Assembly (NCBI RefSeq): GCF_041320665.1
Contig: NZ_CP166730.1
Span: 2,542,001-2,606,000 of the forward strand
DNA length: 64,000 nt
Reading direction: 5' to 3'
Source: Comamonas sp. GB3 AK4-5
GTDB taxonomy: Bacteria > Pseudomonadota > Gammaproteobacteria > Burkholderiales > Burkholderiaceae_C
In this document: positions 50,394-61,441 of the stretch, in pieces
How the letters are laid out: each line of letters opens with the position of its first letter
Position numbering within the stretch: the stretch's first letter is position 1
Made by a program: the position numbers and the translations under genes
The notes under the pieces: generated by a model
The model's input: the letters and a program-made list of their open reading frames with translations, nothing else
Databases searched by the model: none
Told to the model about the DNA's origin: nothing

Positions 50394-53300
50394 TCAGAAG
50401 CTGGCTCTAAAGCCCACTATCCCTTTGAGGGTGTGAGAGCTGCCGGGATCATGGAAGCCAGCAGCGGCAGAGAGCTCGCCATAAACGCTGTATTTGTTGC
50501 GGCTCCAGCTGTACTTACCGCCTACGCCAAACTCAATCCAGAGGCGGTCTTTTTCATTGTTGAATTTGACACCACCCACATCGACCCTCGTGCCATTCAA
50601 GAATTCATAGTTCAGATTGGCCACCCCATACACATTGCGCTTTTCATAGTGGTTGGCAGACCATTCCTTGTCCAAGGCCACGCCGAAACGCGCACGCAAG
50701 CTTTTTCCGTTGTCCAGCTTGACCCTGGTGCCATGGATATCGGTGAACTGGTCAAAACGCGCCTCAGAAAATATCAACTGGGTCTGCGGGCTGACCGCAA
50801 ATTCTTCATCAATACGGTATTTTTTGCCCAGCTCGCTGGACAGCGTATAGCCCGAACCCTTGTTCTTCTTCACCAGGTCACCGCTACTGGTTTGAGAGCT
50901 GAGATCGCTGGAGTGCCAGCCCAGCAAGGCCTGGTTGTCCATATAGAAACCATCTTGCCCATACCAGGTTCCACTCAGCCCCAGTGCCCACATCTCGCTC
51001 TTGATCTTGCCACTGGCCAGCTCGTTTGACCGGATCTTGCTATCCCCATTGGCATATTGCAGATTGAGCCCGCCAACCATCCTGCCTTTTTCATCTTCGG
51101 AGAAAGTGCGGTCCACCCCGGCCTGCAGCAATGTGATGTTCTGTGAATAGCGGTTGTCCACGGTCGCGTGGAATGGATTGACACGGGTGGTGCTGTGTTC
51201 CACACGTACCCAGGCGCCCTGCTCCTTGGCTTGGAGGTTCTCTGCATCACGGTCCAGCAACCAATAGCGGTTACCCACCCGCTGCCGCAAGGTGGGCAGC
51301 TCATAAAGCCCCAACAAGGTCAGCGGATACAGTGCATAAGGCGCAACCGGATCACCATAACCCGTATTTCTCAAATACCAGTTGCCATTGCCTGGATTGG
51401 ATTTGCTACCTTGGTACAGCTGGTAGGCATAGGCGCCGCTGATGATGGCGGGAGCACCATTCTTGGAGTCATTGCTCAGCAAAGAGAACTTGGCATTCGA
51501 TGCGCCGGCCACATCGATAATTTTGATGCCTTCTTTGGTTTCTGCACCCACACTATTTTGCTTGTTGATTGCAATAAATCCTGTACCCGAGGTGTTCCCC
51601 CTGACATACAAGATATCGGTCTTGGATGCATCATCGTTCAACGTACTATTCAACGACAAGATGCCATTGCTAGAATTGAAATTATTCGCGGAGAGTGAGG
51701 TTCCTACATGGCTGCCAAATCTCACCAAGCCATGGTTATTCAGGTCGGCTATGGTTTGATCGTGATCATTCAAATTCACGCCACCGCCAGCCCCCACATG
51801 GTAATTGGATTGATAACTAAAAACAGATGTGGCGCCTGCTTTCAACGTACCCGCATGGATGTAGGTTTCACCTTTGTAGTCACTGATTCCATTGAATACG
51901 GTGGTGCCCGTATTTAAATGGCTAACTATCAAATTCCCCTGCATCTTTGAATCAAAATTCATTGTTCCCTGGTGATTGAAATTCAAGTAAGCATCACCAT
52001 CACCGCCAAGCACTGTAGGTGCTTTCAAAAAACCAAGCGTTGCCCCATCACCTATATTGATAACGCCTTTGGAACCAACATCCTCCGCCACAGAAACCAC
52101 ACTGTCTTCCGTGAAGGCGGCATTTTGATTGATATTCAACATGCCATTTCCACCAGAACCCACAAATGTACCAAGCTTGCTATGGACATAGGATGTGGCA
52201 CCACTCACATTGGCAATTGCCTGGCTCCCGGTATTGGCGGCTATATAGAATTCTCCGGCAACATCCAAAGAGCCACCTTGGCGGATATTTAGTACACTCT
52301 CCCCGTCAATGGATAGATAAAATCCTCCCGTATTGCTCCAGTTTGAATTTTCACCTTCAATATTAACCGTTACAAGCGAGCCAGATCCATTTGCGATGCC
52401 AGAGTCTACTCCCGTGACTTTGGCGCCACCCGTCACATTTACTAGGCCTATAGATCTGGAGTCAAAACCAGCATAAAAATCACCAACGGAAGCTGTGGCT
52501 TTATCATAGACGTTTAAAACTGCATAACCTCGCTCAGCGAAATCCCAGCTAGGGCTTGTCAAGTGTGCATTTTCACCATGCACATTGATTTCTGCAGTAG
52601 ATCCACTATAGTATGCAGAATGCATACCGGTGCTTATATTCACCGTAGCCTGGTCAATATTCAAAACCCCATGGCCGGAGTAACCCACATTAATTCCTGC
52701 TGCATTCAGAACAGCACCATCTAGCACATTGATGATGGAGGTGTTCTGGCTTCCTGGCGTATTATATCCATATGCCGCAAGAATCCACGAGCTCAAGTTT
52801 GCTTTGGACCCTTGTCCTTTTATGGTGAAAATATCTTTAGATACTCCCAATCCATTTCCCATATCAAGGCTTTGGCCATTCAGCATGTCAATCTGACCGC
52901 CATTCTCTATGACTATTTCGGAATTTCCACCTTTTCCCGAAAAGCTACGGTTGCCAACTGTCAACTTGGCATCCTTGCCACTGATGGTTAACTTTCCGAA
53001 TGAGCCCACTCCATCACCAAGTTGAAATTGATCAACAGTTAGCCCTGCACCACTCCCAATAATGAGCTCACCAATTTTTTGCGAATTCCCAATGGCAAGA
53101 TTTTTTATTTCGTAGTTTTCCAGTAGCCCTTCGATAATCAAGGACTGATTTCCAAATTTGTTGAGGACAATATCACTGAGATTGTTGGGCAGACCAGACG
53201 ACCAGTTGCCTGGGTCTGACCATTTATTCGAATGATTGCCCGACCATTCATCAGCAGCAAATGCGGCAGGCATTGGAATCAAGAGCGAAGACAAAGCCAC

Positions 53301-53420
53301 GGCCACAGCTTTGAGTTTAAAATCCTGTTTTTTACGTTCTCTCTCCCTTGTTTTATCAAAATAAATACCAGGGTTATTATTTTGTTTTTTACAATAAATC
53401 AATGAGCCTTTTTTATTCAT
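50394..53420 (-). CDS. Type Va autotransporter, AT-rich passenger
   Basis: 1008 residues. After a charged N-terminal extension comes a signal core (LKAVAVALSSLLIPMPAAFA, end near residue 55), then a passenger of beta-helix repeats (many GGNS, GSGG and VNIxG units, about 60-690, with QQGTMNFDSKMQGNLIV-like PATR sequences) and a barrel of about 290 residues ending RASF. AGAGGG lies 8 bases before ATG 53420. The passenger is clearly AT-richer than the barrel and than neighbouring genes (40% G+C in 52801-52860). It is not a close copy of the autotransporter at 7478. An adhesin role is likely. Confidence 0.88.
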   Translation of the reverse strand: MNKKGSLIYCKKQNNNPGIYFDKTRERERKKQDFKLKAVAVALSSLLIPMPAAFAADEWSGNHSNKWSDPGNWSSGLPNNLSDIVLNKFGNQSLIIEGLLENYEIKNLAIGNSQKIGELIIGSGAGLTVDQFQLGDGVGSFGKLTISGKDAKLTVGNRSFSGKGGNSEIVIENGGQIDMLNGQSLDMGNGLGVSKDIFTIKGQGSKANLSSWILAAYGYNTPGSQNTSIINVLDGAVLNAAGINVGYSGHGVLNIDQATVNISTGMHSAYYSGSTAEINVHGENAHLTSPSWDFAERGYAVLNVYDKATASVGDFYAGFDSRSIGLVNVTGGAKVTGVDSGIANGSGSLVTVNIEGENSNWSNTGGFYLSIDGESVLNIRQGGSLDVAGEFYIAANTGSQAIANVSGATSYVHSKLGTFVGSGGNGMLNINQNAAFTEDSVVSVAEDVGSKGVINIGDGATLGFLKAPTVLGGDGDAYLNFNHQGTMNFDSKMQGNLIVSHLNTGTTVFNGISDYKGETYIHAGTLKAGATSVFSYQSNYHVGAGGGVNLNDHDQTIADLNNHGLVRFGSHVGTSLSANNFNSSNGILSLNSTLNDDASKTDILYVRGNTSGTGFIAINKQNSVGAETKEGIKIIDVAGASNAKFSLLSNDSKNGAPAIISGAYAYQLYQGSKSNPGNGNWYLRNTGYGDPVAPYALYPLTLLGLYELPTLRQRVGNRYWLLDRDAENLQAKEQGAWVRVEHSTTRVNPFHATVDNRYSQNITLLQAGVDRTFSEDEKGRMVGGLNLQYANGDSKIRSNELASGKIKSEMWALGLSGTWYGQDGFYMDNQALLGWHSSDLSSQTSSGDLVKKNKGSGYTLSSELGKKYRIDEEFAVSPQTQLIFSEARFDQFTDIHGTRVKLDNGKSLRARFGVALDKEWSANHYEKRNVYGVANLNYEFLNGTRVDVGGVKFNNEKDRLWIEFGVGGKYSWSRNKYSVYGELSAAAGFHDPGSSHTLKGIVGFRASF

Positions 53421-53901
53421 GAATTTCCCTCTCTAGCTTCTGTGGGTTGTGAGATTCTCTGTAAATCCTAGTTACAGATTGAATTTTGCACCCGCCAGTT
53501 TTTCTCTTTTCTTTGTAGTCCCGTCCTTACGCTTTCGCATCCACTCCTACGCAGATGAAGGTGAGCTCCTACAGACCTGTATGCATTCAATCATCTACTT
53601 GTGTGCTGATGACCATAAAGTGCAAGCGGCAGATAATTAATTTCAAAAAAATAATCAATAACAGCGCTCAAAAATGACAAATGCGTTGTATTGACCGCGA
53701 TTCAAAAATATCTAAAAAAGCATCCACTCTCATTATTTTCACGAGTGAAATACAGACTCAATTTCTACTCATATATCTTCTGATGGGTGCTCGCAGGATT
53801 CCTTTGGGACGCTGAAGGTTGGAGACAGGCCTTCGCGCGTTTGACCGCGTGCTAGCGGTTTGTCACGCCTGGGGAAACCCGTGTGGCGCTCCCGCGCCGG
53901 C
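53421..53901. other. 481-base AT-rich region between divergent genes
   Basis: Holds the promoters of the AT-rich autotransporter (leftward) and the TetR gene (rightward). A short frame at 53449-53640 has no support. No other structure was seen. Confidence 0.4.
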
Positions 53902-54540
53902 ATGCACAAAAATGAAACGAAGATTCGTTCTACTTTCATTGTGCAAAACGAAAAACTGACCTTCTTTCCCCACGGGGGCTCACGCCATGTGCAGACCTTG
54001 CGCGTTGCGCTGGGCCTGTTCGTGAAGCGGGGCTTCTTCAACACCTCCATCCAGGACTTATGCGCCGAGGCCGGGGTGTCCATAGGCTTTTTCTACAACC
54101 ACTTCTCTGACAAGGAAGGCATTGCGCGCGAGCTGTACCGGCATCTGCTGGCACGCATGAATGTGCTGCTGGATGAGATTGAGGAGCGGCATGCCAGCTC
54201 CCGCGAACGCTGCGAGGCGGTGCTGCGCATGTTGTTTGGCCTGGCGGAGGCCGAACCGGAGGCCATGGGTTTTGTGGTGAATGCACGCCACCGGGAGTTT
54301 TTGCCGGAAGAGCAAGCGATCTGCTCGGCCTCGGCCTTTGTGCGCATGCGCGGCTTTGTCTTTGCCGGCATGGCGGAAGGCGAGATTCGCGACATGAACC
54401 CCATGGTGGCGGCCAGTCTGATGTATGGGAGCGCCATTCGCATGATCTGCCTGCGCCTGGACGGCTTGGTGGACATGTCGATCGAGCAGCTCTTCGAGCC
54501 GATGTGGGACGGTGTCTGGCGTTCGCTCAAGCCGGACTGA
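53902..54540 (+). CDS. TetR-family regulator of the SQR-like operon
   Basis: About 212 residues with a TetR helix-turn-helix (LRVALGLFVKRGFFNTSIQD then AEAGVSIGFFYNHFSDKEGI) and a helical effector domain. The start is uncertain: ATG 53902 or GTG 53941. The palindrome ACGAA-GA-TTCGT lies at 53917-53928; it would be in the coding region with the first start but in the promoter region with the second, which favours GTG 53941 and autoregulation. The SQR-like gene follows after 77 bases on the same strand. Confidence 0.82.
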   Translation: MHKNETKIRSTFIVQNEKLTFFPHGGSRHVQTLRVALGLFVKRGFFNTSIQDLCAEAGVSIGFFYNHFSDKEGIARELYRHLLARMNVLLDEIEERHASSRERCEAVLRMLFGLAEAEPEAMGFVVNARHREFLPEEQAICSASAFVRMRGFVFAGMAEGEIRDMNPMVAASLMYGSAIRMICLRLDGLVDMSIEQLFEPMWDGVWRSLKPD

Positions 54541-54617
54541 GGTCTGCAGGTTTATCCGTGCCGGCCTCCAGCGGGCGCCGGTTGTTTTTCGACTGAAAGT
54601 GAACAGGAGTAGCAGGG

Positions 54618-55808
54618 ATGGCGCATCACATATTGATCATTGGTGGCGGCATTGGCGGGACCATGACCGCCAATCATCTGGTCACCAAGCTGTATCCGGA
54701 GGTTCTGGCCGGCAAGGTCCGCATCACCATGCTCTCCAACTCTCCGTGGCATTACTACAAGCCGGCCTTTATGTATGTGGCTTTCAATGCCTTCTTCCGC
54801 GATGAGCTGCGGCGCAAGCAGCGCAGCCTGCTGCGGCCCGAGATCGACTTCCAGGTCGAAGAGGTGGAGAGCTTTGACTTTGCGCTGCAGAAAGTACGCT
54901 GCAAGAGCGGCAAACAATTTGGCTATGACCACCTGGTGATTTCCACGGGCTGCATCCCCTCCCCCGAGCGCATTCAAGGCCTGGCCGAAGCTGGCGACCA
55001 TTTCTACCAGCATGCGGCTTCACGCCAGTTGGCGGACAAGCTGGCACGCATCGAAAAAGGCCGCATCTTCGTGACCGTCACCTTCCCCAAAACGCCGAAT
55101 GTGCCGCACCAGTGCGGTATTGCGCCGCTCGAGACCACCTTGATGCTCGACGATCTGCTGCGCCGGCGCGGTGTGCGCGACAAGGTGGAGATCGTCTACA
55201 CCTACCCCTCGGTCTCGCAGCTGCTGCGCAATTGCCTGTTCCTGCAAAAAGACACCTGCGAGATCTTGCCCACCGTGTTCACCCAGCGCGGCATACGTTT
55301 TCAGCGCGGCTTCACGCTGTCGCATGTGGACCCAGACTCCAAGGTGGCCTATTCGGAGGAAGGCCAGTCGGAGAACTTCGACATCCTCATGGCCACCCCT
55401 CCCATCCGCGCCGTACAGGCCGTGCGCGACTGCGGCCTGTCCCAGGCCCAGGACGGTGAAGGCTGGCTGCCCACCGACCATGAAACCATGCAGGTGCTGG
55501 GCATGGAGCATGTCTATGTGCTGGGCGACACCGTGGACCTGCCGGTCAGCAAGGCCGGTGGCTCCTGCCACAGCCAGTCGCCGGTGGTGGTCAACAACAT
55601 TGCCTCGCAAATCCGTTTCGGCCGCACCAGCGATGCCTACGACGGCCGCGTCGTGGCCATTGCCCAGATGGGACTCGATGATGGCATGCCGCTGTGGTAC
55701 GACTACAAGGTCGACGTCAAACCCACGCCGCCCAACAAACTGGGGGGAATGATGCGCAAAGGCTTTAACCGCGGCATGTACTGGGCCGTGGCACGCGCAC
55801 TGATCTGA
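54618..55808 (+). CDS. Sulfide:quinone oxidoreductase-like flavoprotein
   Basis: 396 residues: N-terminal FAD motif ILIIGGGIGGTMTANHL, C112 in VISTGCIPSPERI and C166 in PHQCGIAPLETTLM, matching the two Cys beside the flavin in SQR, the second FAD contact MEHVYVLGDTVDLPVSKAGG, and a C-terminal amphipathic region for membrane binding. SQR oxidises sulfide at the periplasmic or cytoplasmic membrane face and reduces quinone. The third SQR Cys is not at its usual place, although C317 is nearby. It is followed by a DUF1641 gene, a frequent partner of this branch. Confidence 0.8.
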   Translation: MAHHILIIGGGIGGTMTANHLVTKLYPEVLAGKVRITMLSNSPWHYYKPAFMYVAFNAFFRDELRRKQRSLLRPEIDFQVEEVESFDFALQKVRCKSGKQFGYDHLVISTGCIPSPERIQGLAEAGDHFYQHAASRQLADKLARIEKGRIFVTVTFPKTPNVPHQCGIAPLETTLMLDDLLRRRGVRDKVEIVYTYPSVSQLLRNCLFLQKDTCEILPTVFTQRGIRFQRGFTLSHVDPDSKVAYSEEGQSENFDILMATPPIRAVQAVRDCGLSQAQDGEGWLPTDHETMQVLGMEHVYVLGDTVDLPVSKAGGSCHSQSPVVVNNIASQIRFGRTSDAYDGRVVAIAQMGLDDGMPLWYDYKVDVKPTPPNKLGGMMRKGFNRGMYWAVARALI

Positions 55809-55841
55809 GCGGTATCGCGTGCATAGAAAAGGAGATTCCAG

Positions 55842-56285
55842 ATGAACCACGTTTCCGATGTTTCCGAACCCAAGACCCAGTCAGGCCGTGCTGCTGCCGC
55901 CGGTTTGCTGCAGGACGACGCCGCTTTGCAAGGACTGGCGGAGCTCATGGCCAAGCTGGAGCCGCTGCTGGCGGGCCGGCGCCTCAACCGTGTGGTCGAT
56001 CTGCTGTCCGTGACGGCCGATGTGGTGGACATGAGCGACGCCTATATGGTGGAGAAGATGGCCAAGGCCTTTGAGGAAGGCGTGGGCATGACCTGGGCAG
56101 CCGGCAATGCGGCGCGCATGGCGGCCGCCAAGATGGAGCGCATGGAAGAAACGCCCTCGCTGATCGGCCTGCTGCGCATGGCCAAAGAGCCCGAGGTGCG
56201 GCGCGGACTGGCGTTTTTGCTGTCCGTGGCCGGGGCGCTGGGGCGCCAGCATGCTTACGACCCCATAGACTACACGGCAGACTGA
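55842..56285 (+). CDS. DUF1641 protein, partner of the SQR-like flavoprotein
   Basis: 147 residues, helical, with LAELMAKLEPLLAGRRLNRV and SLIGLLRMAKEPEVRRGLAF, the DUF1641 core. It has no Cys or signal peptide. Genes of this family commonly follow SQR or formate dehydrogenase genes, and it probably helps membrane association or assembly. AAGGAG lies upstream of ATG 55842. A terminator follows. Confidence 0.8.
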   Translation: MNHVSDVSEPKTQSGRAAAAGLLQDDAALQGLAELMAKLEPLLAGRRLNRVVDLLSVTADVVDMSDAYMVEKMAKAFEEGVGMTWAAGNAARMAAAKMERMEETPSLIGLLRMAKEPEVRRGLAFLLSVAGALGRQHAYDPIDYTAD

Positions 56286-56307
56286 TCCACCCAGCCTTGC
56301 CCTTCTG

Positions 56308-56333
56308 AAAGCTGCCGCTCTGCGGCAGCTTTT
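56308..56333 (+). terminator. Intrinsic terminator after the SQR-DUF1641 unit
   Basis: GCTGCCG (56311-56317) and CGGCAGC (56323-56329) with loop CTCTG, flanked by AAA and TTTT. Confidence 0.88.
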
Positions 56334-56338
56334 GCGTT

Positions 56339-57319
56339 CTAGCGACGGTTTTTGCGCAATGTCTTGGCCGGCAGACCGCGCCGTGGGGCAGCCGGGCGGG
56401 CCGAGCGCAAACGCGCAGCCGCATCGGCGGCCACCGGGGCCTGGAGTTGCGGATCGCGTGCTGCTGCCAGGGCCTTCAGGTCGGCCACACGCTCCTGCGC
56501 AGCGCGCAGCGCCTGCTCGGCCGACAGCTGCCCGCCCCTGGCCTGCACCAGCGCCTCTTCGGATTGCACAAAGCGCAGGTGCAACTCCTCATGGCGCGCC
56601 AGCGCCCTCTTCTCGCCATCGGACTGCTGCTTCTTCTGCGCCGCCAAGTCCTGGCGGGCGCGGTCCAGATCGGCCAGCATGCGGCGCTCGTTGCCGGCGA
56701 ACTGCTCCACTAGGCGCTGGCGCTCGCCCGCCGCCGCCTGCAGGGCCTCGGCATGCTGCTGCTGGTCTGCCTCGCGCTGCTGCAGCTTGGCCGTCAACTC
56801 CAGACGCAGGGCCTGGATGCTGGATTCCCGCTCCTGCAGCAGCTGCTGCATTTCATCCAGCCGGCGCGACAGCTCCTGCGCCTGGCTGCGCGCCAGCTTC
56901 ATGGCCTCGTCCATGGCTTTTTTCTGTTGGTGCATGGCCTCTTCGCGCTGTACCAGGTGCTGTTCATTGGCGGCCAGCGTTTTCTCGGCCCCGGCAATCA
57001 GGGCCTCGCGCTCCTGCAACTGCAGCTGGGCCGCTTGCTTGGATTGCTCCAGCGCGGCTTGCCACATCTGCAGCGCCGCCTGGCGCACGGGCTCGGGCAC
57101 ATCGTCCGCCGGCGCCTGGGCGGATTCAGACACCCCCAGCCTTGGCCCCAAGGTCGCAAACCAGCCTTCCAGCAAGGGGCTGACGGTATTGGGTGAGCCC
57201 CGCCCTATGTGCTGGCGCACGCGCTCGATGGTGGGACGCAACCCCTGGGCAATCAGCGCATCAGCAGCGGCCCAGACATCGGCTTCCTGAATGCCTCGCG
57301 GGCTTTTTGCGGTGTTCAT
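56339..57319 (-). CDS. KfrA-like coiled-coil DNA-binding protein
   Basis: 326 residues. The first 110 form the KfrA N-terminal DNA-binding domain (VWAAADALIAQGLRPTIERV with GRGSPNTVSPLLEGWF). Residues 110-290 are a long coiled coil rich in Gln, Glu and Leu, and the end is very basic (RSARPAAPRRGLPAKTLRKN). Plasmid KfrA proteins bind palindromes in their own promoter and help stable inheritance; chromosomal versions are of unknown role. AAGGA precedes ATG 57319. Two palindromes lie upstream, toward the divergent recombinase gene. Confidence 0.85.
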   Translation of the reverse strand: MNTAKSPRGIQEADVWAAADALIAQGLRPTIERVRQHIGRGSPNTVSPLLEGWFATLGPRLGVSESAQAPADDVPEPVRQAALQMWQAALEQSKQAAQLQLQEREALIAGAEKTLAANEQHLVQREEAMHQQKKAMDEAMKLARSQAQELSRRLDEMQQLLQERESSIQALRLELTAKLQQREADQQQHAEALQAAAGERQRLVEQFAGNERRMLADLDRARQDLAAQKKQQSDGEKRALARHEELHLRFVQSEEALVQARGGQLSAEQALRAAQERVADLKALAAARDPQLQAPVAADAAARLRSARPAAPRRGLPAKTLRKNRR

Positions 57320-57340
57320 ACGGAAATCCTTTTTATTACC

Positions 57341-57363
57341 CACGATAAGTGATTGTTATCGTG
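57341..57363. promoter_or_regulatory. Palindrome 1 in the kfrA-like promoter
   Basis: CACGATAA (57341-57348) and TTATCGTG (57356-57363), a perfect 8-bp inverted repeat with a 7-base spacer, 22 bases upstream of the start codon. A likely KfrA-like operator. Confidence 0.55.
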
Positions 57364-57383
57364 AGTTATTTATCTATTGCGTA

Positions 57384-57426
57384 ATACATCATATGTGAGA
57401 TGTATTTAATCATACATATGATGTAT
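57384..57426. promoter_or_regulatory. Palindrome 2 in the kfrA-like promoter
   Basis: ATACATCATATGT (57384-57396) and ACATATGATGTAT (57414-57426), a perfect 13-bp inverted repeat with a 17-base spacer in a strongly AT-rich region between the divergent KfrA-like and recombinase genes. Confidence 0.6.
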
Positions 57427-57596
57427 TCATACAGCTGAATTCGATACATTACAGCCACTCAGCCCCTGCGAAAGCTGCCTGGCGGCGTTTTTTGTCAGCC
57501 CAGCAGCCCACAGTGCCTCCACAGCGCCTCCCAACCCGCTTTCCCCCATTCCGCCAAACAGTCAAGTCCCTGCCGGCTTGGGGCGACAATCGCTTT

Positions 57597-58709
57597 ATGT
57601 CTTCTGCTCCGCTTCCGCCCTCCTCTGTGCCGGCTGACTTCCATGCCGTCGGCCGCTCAGGGCTGGCTGGCGATATGGCCTTGCTGCCCGCCTCGGCCAG
57701 ACAGGCCGTGCAGGAGCTGCTGCGCGAAGGCGAATCGGGCCATACCCGCATGAGCTACCAAAGCGCCATGCGCTACTGGGCGGGCTGGCATGCCCTGCGC
57801 TATGGCCAGCCCCTGCCCTGGCCGCTGCCGGTGGCGGTGGTGCTGCAATTCATCGTCGACCATGCCCAGCGCCAAACCACTCAGGGCCTGGCCCATGAAA
57901 TGCCCCCCACCGTGGACCAGGCCTTGGTGGATGCGGGTTACAAGCGCAAACTGGGGCCGCCGGCCCACAACACCCTGGTGCATCGCCTGGCCGTGCTCTC
58001 CAAGGCCCACCAGGTGCATGGCCTGCCCAATCCCTGCCAAGAAGGTGCGGTGCGCGAGCTGCTCTCACGCACCCGCAAGGCCTATGCGCGCCGGGGCGAG
58101 CAGCCGCAAAAGAAAGACGCATTGACCCGTGACGTACTGGAGCAACTGCTGGACACCTGCGACGACAGCCTGCGCGGGCTGCGGGACAAGGCCTTGCTGC
58201 TGTTTGCCTGGAGCAGCGGCGGGCGGCGCCGCTCCGAGGTCACGGGGGCGGATATGCGCCATCTGCGTGCCGTGGGCCCGCAAGACTATGTGTACACCCT
58301 GGCGCATTCCAAAACCAACCAGTCCGGCCTGGATGCACCGGAAAACCACAAGCCCGTCACCGGCCGGGCGGCGGCCGCCCTGCGTAGCTGGCTGGCCGCC
58401 GCCGGTATTCAGGAAGGCGCCATCTTCAGGCGCATACGCAAGGGTGGCCATGTGGGCGAGCCGCTGACGCCGGCCGCCGTGCGCGACATCGTGCGCCAGC
58501 GCTGTGCCCTGGCGGGTGTGGAGGGTGATTTCTCCGCCCATTCCCTGCGCTCCGGCTTTGTCACCGAGGCCGGCCGCCAGAACGTGCCCCTGCCCGACAC
58601 CATGGCGCTGACCGGTCACCACAGTGTGCACACCGTGATGGGCTACTACCGCGCTGACACCGCCCTGCAAAACCGCGCGGCCCGTTTGCTGGACGATCCC
58701 ACCTCATAA
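57597..58709 (+). CDS. Tyrosine recombinase/integrase
   Basis: 370 residues: SAM-like core-binding domain (about 40-165) and catalytic domain with the conserved set R211 (SSGGRRRSEV), K239, H315-x-x-R318 (SAHSLRSGF), H341/H342 (LTGHHSV) and Tyr 350/351 (VMGYYRADT). It is complete and probably active. It is divergent from the KfrA-like gene with about 280 bases between; no prophage genes lie beside it. It may act on a chromosomal site or be the survivor of an old element. Confidence 0.88.
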   Translation: MSSAPLPPSSVPADFHAVGRSGLAGDMALLPASARQAVQELLREGESGHTRMSYQSAMRYWAGWHALRYGQPLPWPLPVAVVLQFIVDHAQRQTTQGLAHEMPPTVDQALVDAGYKRKLGPPAHNTLVHRLAVLSKAHQVHGLPNPCQEGAVRELLSRTRKAYARRGEQPQKKDALTRDVLEQLLDTCDDSLRGLRDKALLLFAWSSGGRRRSEVTGADMRHLRAVGPQDYVYTLAHSKTNQSGLDAPENHKPVTGRAAAALRSWLAAAGIQEGAIFRRIRKGGHVGEPLTPAAVRDIVRQRCALAGVEGDFSAHSLRSGFVTEAGRQNVPLPDTMALTGHHSVHTVMGYYRADTALQNRAARLLDDPTS

Positions 58710-58798
58710 TTTTGATAGCTGCGGGTACTTGTACTGCCTTGTTTTCAGCATCAAAACCGTCTGAAACCAAGGCCGTATCTATACAGACAGCTCTTTAT

Positions 58799-59451
58799 TT
58801 ATGCAGCGCCTGAATGATCCCGCATCGGCTCCCGCAATGCCGCCGCGCTGCGGGCCAGCGCCGTGATCTGCGCCCAGTCGCCACGCGCCAGGGCATCTGC
58901 CGGCACCAGCCAGGAGCCCCCCACGCACACCACATTCGCCAGAGCCAGAAACTCGCCCGCATTCGCCGCCGAGATGCCGCCCGTGGGGCAAAAGCGCACA
59001 TCGGCAAACGGCCCTTGCCAGGCCTTGAGCATGGCGGCGCCACCGGCCTGCATGGCGGGGAAGAATTTGAGCGCGTCAAAACCATCGGCCTGGGCCTGCA
59101 TGATTTCGCTGCTGGTGGCCACACCCGGAAGCAAGGGCAGCTCCAGCGCCTGACAGGCTTGGCCTAACGCACAGGTATAGCCAGGGCTGACAGCAAAGCG
59201 CGCACCGGCGGCATGGGCCGCACGGGCATCGGCCGCATTGCGCACCGTGCCGGCACCCACAATGGCCTCGGGCACAGCCCGGGCGATGGCTGCGATGCAG
59301 TCCAGGCCCTGGGGCGTGCGCAGCGTTACCTCCAACACACGAATCCCACCAGCTACCAAGGCTTGTGCCATGGGCACCGCATGCTCCACTTTCTGAAGCA
59401 CGATGACCGGGATCACCGGTGCATCCTGCATGATGGACAACGCCGTCATCT

Positions 59452-59461
<10 letters not shown>
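58799..59461 (-). CDS. eda: KDPG aldolase
   Basis: 220 residues of a TIM-barrel aldolase: E44 in [11 protein letters not shown], then [20 protein letters not shown], and the Schiff-base K132 in [14 protein letters not shown]. It splits 2-keto-3-deoxy-6-phosphogluconate into pyruvate and glyceraldehyde 3-phosphate. GGAAGGGG upstream favours ATG 59461, which overlaps the end of edd by 10 bases; ATG 59449 is an alternative. Confidence 0.95.
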
Positions 59462-61293
<1,832 letters not shown>

Positions 61294-61345
61294 ATCCATG
61301 ATTCGCAATCAAGCGTACGCCTTAGAAACTGGCGCACTCCAGGTC

Positions 61346-61441
61346 AGAGACACCGCGCAAGGGCCGCCCCGCTGCGCCGGTGTCGTCCCCCCCGCGCAGC
61401 GAGAGGGGGAAGGCGCGATAGCGCCTCAGGGGGAACTGCGC
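61346..61441. repeat. Dispersed GC-rich palindromic repeat, copy 3
   Basis: Contains GCCGCCCCGCTGCGCCGG, CCCCCGCGCAGCGAGAGGGG, then GGCGCGATAGCGCC and TCAGGGGGA. Read on the minus strand it has the same CCCCTGAGGCGC, hairpin, TTCCCCCTC order as copies 1 and 2. It lies between dctP and edd and might affect differential expression in the operon. Confidence 0.55.
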
